64,000 nt of DNA from Glandiceps talaboti (lineage: Eukaryota > Hemichordata > Enteropneusta > Spengelidae). The position numbers and the translations under genes were made by a program. The DNA is taken from NCBI RefSeq assembly GCF_964340395.1, contig NC_135554.1:15014092-15078091 (forward strand). The letters run 5' to 3'. The first letter of the stretch is position 1, and each line of letters opens with the position of its first letter. Shown here in pieces: positions 26,077-38,359 of this stretch. The notes under the pieces are model-generated. The model was not told the DNA's origin. It did no database searches and saw only the letters and a list, made by a program, of their open reading frames with translations.

Positions 26077-29000
26077 ATGGCGTCGTTGTATTCATCGAGT
26101 GGTGGATCTCTCAAATTAAAAGGCGTTAAGGACCCTGGAATTAAAAAGTAAGTACAATTTATCAATTCCGTTATGTAACACATATGACTGTACATGGTAA
26201 TGAAGACGTCAGTTGTGAAATAGAGGATAAGATGCTAACATATACGCCGTAACCGTAACGCGATAAAGGCAACTTAGATAAAACCGGAAATGGCAGTATG
26301 ATACCGAGAAAACAACAAAGTGAAGATATCTATCACCAATTGAAGAAAACTAACAAGGGTTACAATTTGAAAACATGAAATCAACCATTACATAGTTTTG
26401 ACATCAGCCATTTATGTTAACACCATTCAATCTGAGTCTGATAATGTGAAACAGTAAACACTGTACTCAGCTGAACGTAGCAGCCACCTCGCCATCAGCC
26501 ACCGATGGGGGCGCTGTTCACAGTAGCCTGAATAGCTCAAACCACAGACACTCGTGACCATGCTCAAACTATAATAGCTTGTCCGTCAGCAAGGAAACAA
26601 CGCATTTTAATTGCTGTAAGTAGTAGTCATACTACCTTTGAATACTTAAATTTGTCCCTGGAAGAATAATTGTTGTCTTTATTGAAATTATTAATCTTTT
26701 CATGTTCCACCATGTAACGTATAGGCATATATAGCAATAGGGAATCAGTGGACATATTAGTAAATACACTCTAACCAACTAGTACACATTATCAGTATGC
26801 ATCTCAGCTATAGCCCTGTATAGGTGGTTTGAAATAATTATTATCATTCATACCCAGCAGACACGACTTTATGAACTCAATATGGCCTTCTGGGTAATTT
26901 CCAATCTAATACTAACAGCTGTAATTGACAAACAATAGAGTGTGCACACATTTTTATAGCTGTAAGTAGTAGTGATACAACCTATTAATACTTGAATTTA
27001 TCCCTATAAGAATAATTATTGTCTTTATTGAAATTATTAAACTTTTCATGTTCCACCATGTAATGTATCACCATATATAGGAATGTGGAATCAATGGATA
27101 TTTGAATAATTATTTCTCCAAAAATATTGAGTGTGCACTCTAACCAACTAGTACACATTATCAGTATGCATCTCAGCTATAGCCCTGTATGGGTGGTTTG
27201 AAATAATTATTGTCATTGATACCCTGCAGACACGACTTTATGAACTCAATATGGCCTTCTGGGTAATATCCAATCTAATACTAACAGCTGTAATTGACAA
27301 ACAATAGAGTGTGCACATTTTTTAATTGCTGTAAGCAGTAGTCATACTACCTATGAATACTTAAATTTATCCCTGGAAGAATAAATATTGTCTTTATTGA
27401 AATTATTAAACTTTTCAAGTCCACCATGTAATGTATAACCATACATAGGAATGTGGAATCAATGGATATTTGAATAATTATTTCTCCAAAAATATTGAGT
27501 GTGCACTCTAACCAACTAGTACACGTTATCAGTATGCATCTCAGCTATAGCCCTGTATGGGTGGTTTGAAATAATTATTGTCATTGATACCCAGCAGACA
27601 CGACTTTATGAACTCAATATGGCCTTCTGGGTAATATCCAATATAATACTAACAGCTGTAATTGACAAACAATAGAGTGTGCACATTTTTTAATTGCTGT
27701 AAGCAGTAGTCATACTACCTATGAATACTTAAATTTATCCCTGGAAGAATAAATATTGTCTTTATTGAAATTATTAAACTTTTCAAGTCCACCATGTAAT
27801 GTATAACCATATATAGGAATGTGGAATCAATGGATATTTGAATAATTATTTCTCCAAAAATATTGAGTGTGCACTCTAACCAACTAGTACACATTATCAG
27901 TATGCATCTCAGCTATAGCCCTGTATGGGTGGTTTGAAATAATTATTGTCATTGATACCCAGCAGACACGACTTTATGAACTCAATATGGCCTTCTGGGT
28001 AATATCCAATCTAATACTAACAGCTGTAATTGACAAACAATAGAGTGTGCACATTTTTTAATTGCTGTAAGTAGTAGTCATACTACCTATGAATACTTAA
28101 ATTTATCCCTGGAAGAATAAATATTGACTTTATTGAAATTATTAAACTTTTCAAGTCCACCATGTAATGTATAACCATATATAGGAATGTGGAATCAATG
28201 GATATTTGAATAATTATTTCTCCAAAAATATTGAGTGTGCACTCTAACCAACTAGTACACATTATCAGTATGCATCTCAGCTATAGCCCTGTATGGGTGG
28301 TTTGAAATAATTATTGTCATTGATACCCAGCAGACACGACTTTATGAACTCAATATGGCCTTCTGGGTAATTTCCAATCTAATACAAACACCTGTAATTG
28401 ACAAACAATAGAGTGTGCACACATTTTTATAGCTGTAAGTAGTAGTGATACTACTTATGAATACTTAAATTTATCTCTGGAAGAATAAATATTGTCTTTA
28501 TTGAAATTATTAAACTTTTCAAGTCCACCATGTAATGTATAACCATATATAGGAATGTGGAATCAATGGATATTTGAATAAATATTTCTCCAAAAATATT
28601 GAGTGTGCACTCTAACCAACTAGTACACATTATCAGTATGCATCTCAGCTATAGCCCTGTATGGGTGGTTTGAAATAATTATTGTCATTGATACCCAGCA
28701 GACACGACTTTATGAACTCAATATGGCCTTCTGGGTAATTTCCAATCTAATACTGAAAGTATGTACTAGTTGGTTAGAGTGCACACTCAATATTTTTGGA
28801 GAAATAATTATTCAAATATCCATTGATTCCACATTCCTATATATGGTTATACATTACATGGTGGACTTGAAAAGTTTAATAATTTCAATAAAGACAATAT
28901 TTATTCTTCCAGAGATAAATTTAAGTATTCATAGGTAGTATCACTACTACATTCAATATTTGAAATGTGTGCACACCCCATTGTTTGTCAATTACAGCTC

Positions 29001-32000
29001 CTCGTATTAGATTGGAAATTACCCAGAAGGCCATATTGAGTTCATAAAGTCGTGTCTGCTGGGTATCAATGACAATAATTATTTCAAACCACCTATACAG
29101 GGCTATAGCTGAGATGCATACTGATAATGTGTACTAGTTGGTTAGAGTGCACACTCAATATTTTTGGAGAAATATTTATTGAAATATCCAATGACACCCC
29201 ATCTCTATACATGCCTATAGGTTACATGGTGGAACATGAAAAGTTTAATAATTTCAATAAAGACAATAATTATTCTTATAGGGATAAATTCAAGTATTAA
29301 TAGGTAGTATCACTACTACTTACAGCTATAAAAATGTGTGCACACTCTATTGTTTGTCAATTACAGCTGTTAGTATTAGATTGGAAATTACCCAGAAGGC
29401 CATATTGAGTTCATAAAGTCGTGTCTGCTGGGTATCAATGACAATAATTATTTCAAACCACCTATACAGGGCTATAGCTGAGATGCATACTGATAATGTG
29501 TGCTAGTTGGTTAGAGTGCACACTCAATATTTTTGGAGAAATATTTATTCAAATATCCAATGACTCCCCATCTCTATACATGCCTATAGGTTACATGGTG
29601 GAACATGAAAAGTTAAATAATTTCAATAAAGACAATATTTATTCTTCCAGAGATAAATTTAAGTATTCATAGGTAGTATCACTACTACATTCAATATTTG
29701 AAATGTGTGCACACCCCATTGTTTGTCAATTACAGCTCCTCGTATTAGATTGGAAATTACCCAGAAGGCCATATTGAGTTCATAAAGTCGTGTCTGCTGG
29801 GTATCAATGACAATAATTATTTCAAACCACCTATACAGGGCTATAGCTGAGATGCATACTGATAGTGTGTACTAGTTGGTTAGAATGCACACTCAATATT
29901 TTTGGAGAAATATTTATTCAAATATCCACTGACTCCCCATCTCTATACATGCCTATAGGTTACATGGTGGAACATGAAAAGTTAAATAATTTCAATAAAG
30001 ACAATAATTATTCTTATAGGGATAAATTCAAGTATTCATAGGTAGTATCAGTACTACATTCAATATTTGAAATGTGTGCACACTCTATTGTTTGTCAATT
30101 ACAGCTCCTCGTATTAGATTGGAAATTACCCAGAAGGCCATATTGAGTTCATAAAGTCGTGTCTGCTGGGTATCAATGACAATAATTATTTCAAACCACC
30201 TATACAGGGCTATAGCTGAGATGCATACTGAAAGTATGTACTAGTTGGTTAGAATGCACACTCAATATTTTTGGAGAAATATTTATTGAAATATCCACTG
30301 ACTCCCCATCTCTATACATGCCTATAGGTTACATGGTGGAACATGAAAAGATTAATAATTTCAATAAAGACAACAATTATTCTTCCAGGGTCAAATTTTA
30401 GTATTCATAGGTAGTAATCTAGTATCACTACTACTTACAGCAATTAAAATGCGTTGTTTTCTTGCTGACGGACAAGCTATGTATAGTTTGAGCACGGTCA
30501 CGAGTGTCTGTGGTTTGAGCTATTCAGGCTACTGTGAACAGCGCCCCCATCGGTGGCTGATGGCGAGGTGGCTGCTACGTTCAGTCGAGTAAACACTGTG
30601 ACATATGACCAATCATGTAAATGTAAACATCAATTTCAAGTTCAATGTTTTGATCTCCATACATTTGTTCTTACACTACATGCCCCCACTCCAGGGTCTA
30701 TGATTTGTTTGCAATTATAAGATGTTCAATTATGGAGGCCTCTATCTCAGCTAATGCCATCATGGGATAGTGTAGACTTGATTACTATGCCCCTTGTCAA
30801 CAGCTGTCCTAACTTTTTAAATATTAGCTTTGAATACTGTTTTAGTTGGCGAAATAGATCTAAAAAAATGACAATTTTTAGAATTCAGTATGTAACTATA
30901 CTGTATGCGTAGTATACATAGTATATATTTTATCATGGATGTATAAGGGTACCTCTATGATTTGATGAAGTCAAGCCAATGTCAGATTATATCACACATG
31001 ATGTACACTCATAAATTGTATTCTGATTATTTCATTTCAATGTATATGCACATAATTCCCAATAATTTTAAATAAAATAATATTTGAAAAGCTTTTGTAA
31101 GGAATGTGACAAAATATAATCTGCATCTGAATACAGACTAATAAACAGCTTTGCAGTAAAAATGAGGTACAGACTGAAATAAATGTATGATAATTCTTAT
31201 GTTATATATTTTTTTAGAAAGAAGAAAAAGAAGAATAAGGATCCAAAGAAAATTTTAGAACACATTTCAACCCCAACGGAAGAAGAAGAAGCAGATATGA
31301 TGGTTCCTGAAAAGTCTCCTGTTGATAAAAGAACACCAGCTCAGAAAGCATTTGATAAAGTGCAGTCAAAAAGGGTAGGCATAGTTTTTGAATTGTGAGA
31401 TCAGAGTACTGTATGCATACAGTAGGGGAAGAGTGTTACTGGAATGATGGCAGTGTAGAAAATTGGGCGAGTATACGATCTGAATCATGATGAAATGCCA
31501 AGTTTACTACATGTATGCAAAGTTGGATAGTTGCAGTGAAACTTGAAGCACAGTAGTAATAGTGAAGTGACTGTAGCTTTCATCTGAATCATTCAAATGT
31601 CATCAACATAATGATGCTATGTCATTTGGTCAGGTGACTTCGTTGAAGCACAGTGTTTATAATATAAAGAGTGCAGTACAAAGTCATGTTATAGGATGTT
31701 GGATGGGTGTGGTTGTAGTGAACTTTACATGTAAAGACAATGTATAACGTTTATTGTGCAATGAAACTTGAAAGGCTACATGTATGTGTGCTGGTTGGAG
31801 TGAAACTTTGATACAGTACAAGTCTCAGTGAAACTTTGATACAGCTTGAAGTACACTGTAGTTGCTGTTAATTAAAGAATATGTTGACAACAAATGGATG
31901 TATTGAAGATTTCAGTCTCTCATTCTCAACATTTTTTTGCAGCAAGTACAAAGGGTGTTAGAAAAGGCTTCCTTAACACACAAACAGAGAGTAGAGGTAG

Positions 32001-32438
32001 GTATTACTTGTTTTCAATATTCTAACCAGAGAAGAGAGACAAGAGTAGTAGAAGTTAACATAAAAAAGAAAGTCACATACGAAGAAAACTGTAACAGTAC
32101 TTTTGGTCCTGAATTCAACTTCAGACAAAACCTGGATGATAATTTAATATGTTGATATTCCTACATAAAACCTGTATCAACAAACAAATCTGTACTTTTT
32201 TTTTGGGCATTGAAAAAAAACATATGTACCGATATGTCTCGTCAGCCTGAGAGGAAGCATGATGATCCAACAATATGTATGAACCAAATCTGATGTCATA
32301 ATTGTTTTACTAAATATATATTTTTTTTATACATTATTGATTATTTTATTTTGATGTTTTCATTTTCAGGGTTTTAATGCCCATTTGGACAAGTTAACAG
32401 AACATTATGACATTCCCAAAGTAAGCTGGACAAAATAA
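26077..32438 (+). CDS. FAM32A: FAM32A orthologue, spliceosomal exon-ligation factor, 4 coding exons
   Basis: Exons 26077-26147, 31218-31374, 31943-31996 and 32370-32438 join in phase to 116 aa (human 112). The start sits in AAAATGGCGTC, a YY1-like initiator context often found at housekeeping genes. Features in order: SLKLKGV near residues 11-17, a run of lysines across the first splice junction, an acidic EEEEADMM stretch, DKRTPAQKAFDKVQ, THKQRVE, and the terminal LTEHYDIPKVSWTK, which is nearly identical to vertebrates. In human cryo-EM structures of the post-catalytic spliceosome the FAM32A C-terminus reaches the active site and promotes exon ligation. Intron 1 (5.07 kb) is mostly one foldback transposon. 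The last codons and stop are the start of an 87-bp tandem duplication. Confidence 0.96.
26465..30590. mobile_element. Foldback DNA transposon, 4.1 kb, arms of 368-bp tandem repeats, 9-bp TSD
   Basis: The element begins ACTCAGCTGAACGTAGCAGC and ends with the inverted counterpart GTTCAGTCGAGT. AAACACTGT flanks it directly at 26456-26464 and 30591-30599. Each end has about 145 bp of unique terminal inverted repeat. Inside, the left arm holds about 6 direct copies of a 368-bp unit (CTAACCAACTAGTAC at 26771, 27140, 27508, 27876, 28244, 28612); the right arm holds about 5 inverted copies (AGTTGGTTAG at 28769, 29136, 29505, 29874, 30243). The arms meet near 28755 with no unique spacer. No transposase frame exists, so it is non-autonomous. 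Architecture and TSD length match Drosophila FB elements and Mutator-like (MULE) transposons. It fills FAM32A intron 1. Confidence 0.92.
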
Positions 32439-32601
32439 ACCCATCACAAGTTAAAGTTACTCACAGCGGACAAGTTTCTGATGGAAATTGTTGAAACATC
32501 GTATATTTTGTACTGGACAATATAAACCCTTCACAATTTACTCACAGTGGACAAGTTTCTGATGGAAATTGTTTTTTAAGTGTCATCGTCAATTTTGTAC
32601 T
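32427..32601 (+). repeat. 87-bp tandem duplication across the FAM32A stop codon
   Basis: Copy 1 starts with the last codons TGGACAAAATAA and runs to TTTTGTAC; copy 2 starts at 32514 with TGGACAATATAA. Shared blocks are CTCACAG(C/T)GGACAAG and TTTCTGATGGAAATTGTT. Copy 2 therefore keeps a degenerate version of the coding end within the 3' UTR. Confidence 0.85.
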
Positions 32602-32805
32602 GTAAACTAAACCAAATATGGATTAAGAAACAAGACTTGTGTATGGTTATCAACTGTATTGATTTTCCACAAAACTCTGGAGTATATGTACACACACAAA
32701 TGTAGTGACAATCTGAATGCTGTATCGCAATAGTAACAATGTTGTTGCTCTTGTGCATACAAATCCACCTGACCTAAAAGGTTTTGGCATATCTAACAAC
32801 AAGTA

Positions 32806-32905
32806 GACTGTAAGATATTTCTTCTTGTGCCACCCTCACCAGTCTCCTCGACTGACATGTGAGGGCGCCCTATCAAGGCGTACCTTACAGACTAACACAC
32901 AGGTG
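32806..32905. mobile_element. Small palindromic MITE-like repeat, copy B
   Basis: GACTGTAAGATA at the left faces TACCTTACAGACTAA at the right, with CACCCTCAC and GTGAGGGCGCCC in the middle. It is related to the copy at 13755-13855. Confidence 0.55.
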
Positions 32906-33280
32906 AATCAGTATATGTGTGCTTATTTATTCATTGCTTTGAAAAATGGAAATTGAAGAGAGAAAAAATTACATAACATGTCTCTCCTTCAATTATTGAC
33001 CAAGGAGAAAACACACCAAGTTCCTTACATTAACATTGGTTAAACCTGCACTACAGTGTAGCTGGTACTGGAGCATGATTTCTAAATGAGACAACAACAA
33101 TATCGTCATGGAAATTCGTTAACATACCAATAATTAGACATTGTACATTGTTAATTAGAGGTTGATTTTAATAGTTAGTAGTACACTGTGTAACAGGTTG
33201 AAATCAAGGTTGTGAATGAAGACTGATAGGATTTCTTGTATCATATTATGTGCACAATTCCACAAATGTGTTTGCAAACA

Positions 33281-33375
33281 GGTGATTCAATACTGTTCAG
33301 GGTGTACGATATTACAAATCAGTATATCTAACAAAACTGTTTTAAAAAATGGCCTAGTTGCAGCTAGTGCAGTTT
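33281..33375 (+). repeat. Dispersed repeat, copy 2
   Basis: Shares GGTGATTCAATAC, CAGGGTGTACGATATTA and TGCAGCTAGTGCAG with the block at 18788-18875, in the same orientation and order. Confidence 0.6.
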
Positions 33376-33528
33376 TGATTAAAAAGGTAAATTTGGAGGT
33401 AAAATACTTGAAAGAGGCATTCTTAACATTATGATAGATTATTATTTTGTGTTTGCAGTGAGGGTGTTATTTTAATGTATCTTTATAAAATAAATTTGAT
33501 TTTTAATTCAACACTATACATAGTTTTT

Positions 33529-33775
33529 CTTCATATGGATGAAGATTCGGTACTTATTTTTTATTTTTTATTTATGAAACAATTTTATCATGGTTTCGTA
33601 TTGAAAAATCAATGTGAAACAACATTGACAAAGTCTGTGTTTGTATGTCATTACATTACAAAAAGCTAAAACATGCATAAAAAGTTTTGTTTTACATTGA
33701 TTTTTCAAGTAAGAAACCATGATAAAATTGAAAAATCCAAAATGAATACCCAATCCTTATCCATATGGCCACTTT
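33529..33775. mobile_element. Palindromic MITE family X, copy 1 (left end worn)
   Basis: CATATGGATGAAGATTCGGTA at the left end faces CCAATCCTTATCCATATGG at the right, and AACAATTTTATCATGGTTTC faces its near complement around 33711-33728. The right terminus carries the family end GGCCACTTT; the left terminus has lost it. Confidence 0.75.
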
Positions 33776-35635
33776 AATAACTTGTCTCAGAAACATAAAG
33801 TGTATACAAAAAATATAACCCTGACTCTTTACTGTGTTCATCACATCCTTTGAAAATCATGAAGGTAGAGTGTCTGTCTCTCAGACACAAATTGTCATAT
33901 TTTTATTCAGTAGATTTTTTGGTACTTTTCAAGTGTACATGTTGATTTCTTTATATCTGGATAATCCATCTTGCGCTCAGTTTCATAGATTCAAATTGCT
34001 GAAATTGTCATCTTTATCATCAACTAGTACCTATTATGCACCAGTGGTGATTTGTTAGTTCCATGACATCCTTGTGTAGCTTTCAACACCTCTGTTGCTT
34101 AGCAACACATTGATGTCATTATCTTTGTCATCAACCAGTGATGAGAATGTGGTGAAGGAAGAATCACTTACTATTCAAAAATATGGTAGAGGAGAAACAA
34201 TTTCTTTGTGTTTGTTTTCAATAATAAATAAATAAATCTTTTTAAAAATTATACAATGTAGTTAAGTTTTTATTAAAGGTATGTTGTAGCACCCAATATT
34301 AATGGAGAATTCTGATTAGGGCTGACCAGAGTGATTTACTGTGCAGTGTATGTGGTTAGTGTTTAGCCTGTAAGGTACAACATGACATGTCGTGCCACCC
34401 TATGAAGAGAAGCCTGATTATGGCCAAACAACAGATATCGTACACTCTATGTAGGGTTGTGTCATGCCATCTCCTTCCAGGAAGCATTAGCATGAAGTCT
34501 AATTGGCACATTCAGTATTCCTGACTGTGTTGTTTGTTGCTGCTTACTTCCTTGATATCTCCATAGCAACTAGTGTATGAATCCTTTCCCTACAGTTGGT
34601 TACTTCCATTGATGATATCTCCTATGTCTACATGGAGTATTCCCAGATGTTAATTCTCTTTCTCCCAATTTGTATTTAGTTGTGTACAAACAAATACCCC
34701 CTAGAGAGAACACGGATTTTAATATCTGACATCATTAGACAATTATATCTCTGTATATATGATGTTCCAGGATAATGATCAAGTTATGATAATGCATGTA
34801 CATTTCCTGTTATTACCAGTGTATGAATCACTGTGTAATTATCAATAGAAAATTATCCTTCATTCTCTGACTTCTGAGATCTGCTAAAGGTCACAATGGA
34901 TTTCCTTTGGGTTGATTTTGTCACATTATTGACCAAAGTATAGTAAAGTAGCTAATGTACACCATGATGGAGCAGCCTCATGTATTGGCCAACCCCTTTC
35001 ACTAGCTGATTACTAAGGGGAAGCAAGACACATAATAACACACATACTGCTTTAGTACGTTGGCCATTGACACTTGCATCTCTGGAACACATAAAGCCAA
35101 GTCTAAATCATCAACAAAACTCAAAATATCAGAATTTATTGACTGCCCAAGGGATGACCATATTAGTAATGCCTGTGATGAAGGAGGGCATGCTACATAC
35201 ACAAAAACCATTGCTATCTTGAAGGGTTTGATATGTACCATTTGATAAATCATGTGTAATAATCCAATAATTGGACATGTCAAGATTTTGTAGGTTCATG
35301 GGAAACCTCCCACGTTAAATTAGTAACAGTATAGGAGAGATTATAATAACAGCAAATGTAGTATACTTCATGATAAGGTAAAAGAAATGCACACATACAA
35401 ACATAGTAGATCCAATACAATTTAATAAACAAAACAAATATTACAAAAACGAAGGATATAGAAACAAAAATAAATTTCTGGTCATCTACATAGTACATGG
35501 TCTCTTGGATAGACATTATTGTAAAATAACATATAATGGAAATGTCTGCATGTGGTTTCTATAACTTGATTAATCTGTAAAAATTGATAAAAAGTCATAT
35601 AGTTATACTACAGTAGTTGTCCAATTCACACATCT

Positions 35636-35659
35636 CAGACCACTATTTTTAGTGGTCTG
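35636..35659. other. Perfect 10-bp-arm hairpin
   Basis: CAGACCACTA and TAGTGGTCTG are perfect complements separated by TTTT. Just beyond, TGCTTGCAGAC (about 35688) faces GTCTGCAAGCA (about 35751). Together they may mark another short transposon relic. No RNA gene was recognised. Confidence 0.4.
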
Positions 35660-36111
35660 AGCACATATGTACCTTGTGTCATAGTCCTGCTTGCAGACGT
35701 AGTAAATCTGGACTTGACTCTGACAATGTTCCCTCCCCTCTCCTTTCTCTGTCTGCAAGCATGACTACTTGTGGTCCAACAACACAAAAACTTTACCAGT
35801 AACCATGATAGATGCTTGAACAAGCTACTACAACTATTGGATATTGTGAGAGCTGAACATAGAGGCTCAGAGAGCCTGCGTTCAGAATCAACACTATAAA
35901 CACTATAAACAAAATTTGTATCTGAACATAAATTGACATGATTTATGAAAGACGTTACCCATATCAATTGAACATCGTCATGTGCCAAATTAAACATGAT
36001 GTTAAGAATTTGGGATATATCTTGAAGAGTTTACAATGATCACAATGCAATGCAACACATCCATGATGACCACTGAACCTTCACTTGATACATATAATAA
36101 TGAATGACTCA

Positions 36112-36137
36112 CCCCCACCCCCACCCCCACCCGACCC
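36112..36137. repeat. (CCCCCA)n tract
   Basis: Four to five units of C-rich hexamer with a capacity for G-quadruplex formation on the minus strand. Confidence 0.85.
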
Positions 36138-36439
36138 CCCACTCCATGACCCCACTTTATTGCTGAGATAACCAGTTAGCCTACAAATGCCACACTATTT
36201 TAATGGCTTCAGGTATTTGCTAGCATTTCATGCCAATGAACTCTAACCATGTGAAAAAGTTACCACAGACATTATGACTGACAGAAGACATTTGCAAACC
36301 TGTACAGTAACAAAAACCATCAGGTAGGTAACTGACAAATTGTATGTGTCAGTCTGTAACATCACCTGCTTTGATACAATTAAAATACTGCACATCTTTA
36401 TCACTCTATGTACCTCAAATCTACCCTTACGAATGATAT

Positions 36440-36725
36440 AACAGAAGTTACCCTGGAAACAACAAAGATAAACTGTCAATTCATCTAATTACACTGTTTC
36501 TATCATAAGCAAATTATATAGGAATCTTTAGTTCTGTAGTAACCATGGAAACAAAGCCAGACTGTAAAGTCTAATAAACCTTTTCTATCAAAAAAAAATA
36601 TTGAAGGAATCTACAGGTATGTAGTAACCATGGAAACAAAGACTGCCTTTCAATACTTTCAATTCTTGTAATAGTTCATAAAAATGTATATAGGAATCTA
36701 CAGGTAAGTAGTTACCATGGAAACA
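36440..36725. repeat. Degenerate tandem repeat of about 80-90 bp with X-box-like cores
   Basis: Four units share GTTACC or GTAACC, then AT or CT, then GGAAACAA, at about 36446, 36540, 36620 and 36710. The last three also share AGGAATCTACAGGTA-like sequence. The core resembles the RFX X-box (GTNRCC-NN-RGYAAC) with one mismatch in the second half. It may be chance conservation of a repeat core. Confidence 0.5.
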
Positions 36726-37814
36726 AAAAGAATAGATTTATAGTTCTTCTACTCGTTCCTCCTCTATTGTAAAATTGTATATAGATTAATCTAGAGATGT
36801 GTACTTAAGAGAATTAAATTAAACCACAACTCAAAAATACTCTATGTCTTCTTCTAGTTTCTTACCTCTTAAAATTGTAAAAAAATATCTCCCATCTTTT
36901 TCTAGTCCTCCAAACTATAAAAAGAATTACTTCAATAAATGAAACTCTTGAGTCTTTTTCTAGCATTCTGAACTTTTAGATACTTACTTTAAAATGGCTC
37001 AAGCTGAGTTTATAAACTTTTTAATTCTAGTGAAAATACTCACATTAAATCTTGATTAACCATTCTAGTGTAATGTTAATGTCGATGCATACCTTCCATA
37101 CAATTACATTGTCTTCTGGCATTATTAGAACAGTTTATTGCATAGTAGAGGGTTTATCAAGCATTTTCATAGGTACGATAAATTATATCATTATACATAA
37201 TCTATAGGTTATATCTCAATACTAGATTAGACAGGAATTCAGTCAAATGCAAGTGATGGTCAGGCATGTTGCTGTAAATAGAATACTGTGAATACCTTTA
37301 AAATATGCAATAAAAATTACTCCCCCAAATGTATAAACTCAGTATGTGCCCCTTTAAAGTGTGAAATTATCTGAGTATTTCTCATGTCATGAACTCCAAA
37401 TATTAACTTTCAAACTAAGCCTTTGAAAAATGATACTAATACAGACTATTTATAATCTTTTAAGAAAAAATACACGCTCAAAGTGGTACAAATGCCTAAA
37501 TATACACTCTTCATTCTAAGCTTTGTTAATTCATGAATTCATTCAACTGTTGTATCTCCTCTAGAATAAAGAGATTGACAGTTACATTGTACACTGTGTA
37601 TTCTTGGTTATAAATTCAAAGCTGACGTGTATATCATATATATACGTAATTATCAAAATACAAATTGAGATATTTCTTTCATATTAACTATTGTTTTGAT
37701 TTCAACTGTGTGGGGATGGTTGGTTTATTACGATATATGAGTATGGCTGAGAAACAACTCTCCCATCACAATGCCAATCAGAATAATTAAAATACTATAT
37801 GACAGAATGCCATG

Positions 37815-37975
37815 ATGCATAACTATCAATGTGGTGTACTTGCATGTCCAACTGCTTGTGATGTTCTCTGTGGCTGCCCTTCCACAATCGTGGTGAATGA
37901 AAGTGTAGCAGAAAACATTGCAAATATGAGTACAAATAACACAGAGTACCCACACTGGCACTCCTGAATAATGGG
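37815..37975 (-). repeat. Dispersed repeat with hydrophobic open frame, copy 2
   Basis: Related to 19180-19335 on the same strand. Read on the minus strand it opens with GAGTGCCAGTGTGGGTACTC and continues for about 45 codons before a stop. There is no convincing gene model around it. Confidence 0.4.
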
Positions 37976-38012
37976 GTTCTCTTCTTATTATGGTACATAT
38001 GATTGATATTTG

Positions 38013-38359
38013 AAGTGGCCATATGGATGAAGATTGGGTATTTATTTGGGATTTTTAATTTTATAGAAACAATTTTATTATGGCCTCCTATTTGAAAATA
38101 TCAATGTGGCACAACAAAACTAGGTCCCTACTTGAAACTCAATACCTTGCACAAAGCTAAAAAAAAAAAGTGTGTAAAAAGTTTGTTATTGTACATATAT
38201 ATAACAAACATGTTACATATTTATTAATATTTTGCAATTTATTGAGTTACAAACAAGAACTTGGTATATGTTGTTTCACATTTATTTTTCAAGTAGGAGG
38301 CCATGATAAAATTGTTATAAAATTAAATAAATACCCAATCTTCATCCATATGGTCACTT
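38013..38359. mobile_element. Palindromic MITE family X, copy 2
   Basis: AAGTGGCCATATGGATGAAG at the left faces CTTCATCCATATGGTCACTT at the right, and ATTATGGCCTCCTATTTGA faces TCAAGTAGGAGGCCATGAT. The 347-bp element folds end to end and has no coding frame. Confidence 0.88.

Noticed and set aside
26465-30590. Reading the 368-bp repeats as satellite DNA or an assembly duplication
   Set aside because: The repeats lie in two opposed arms bounded by matched unique termini and a 9-bp target duplication, which is transposon structure.
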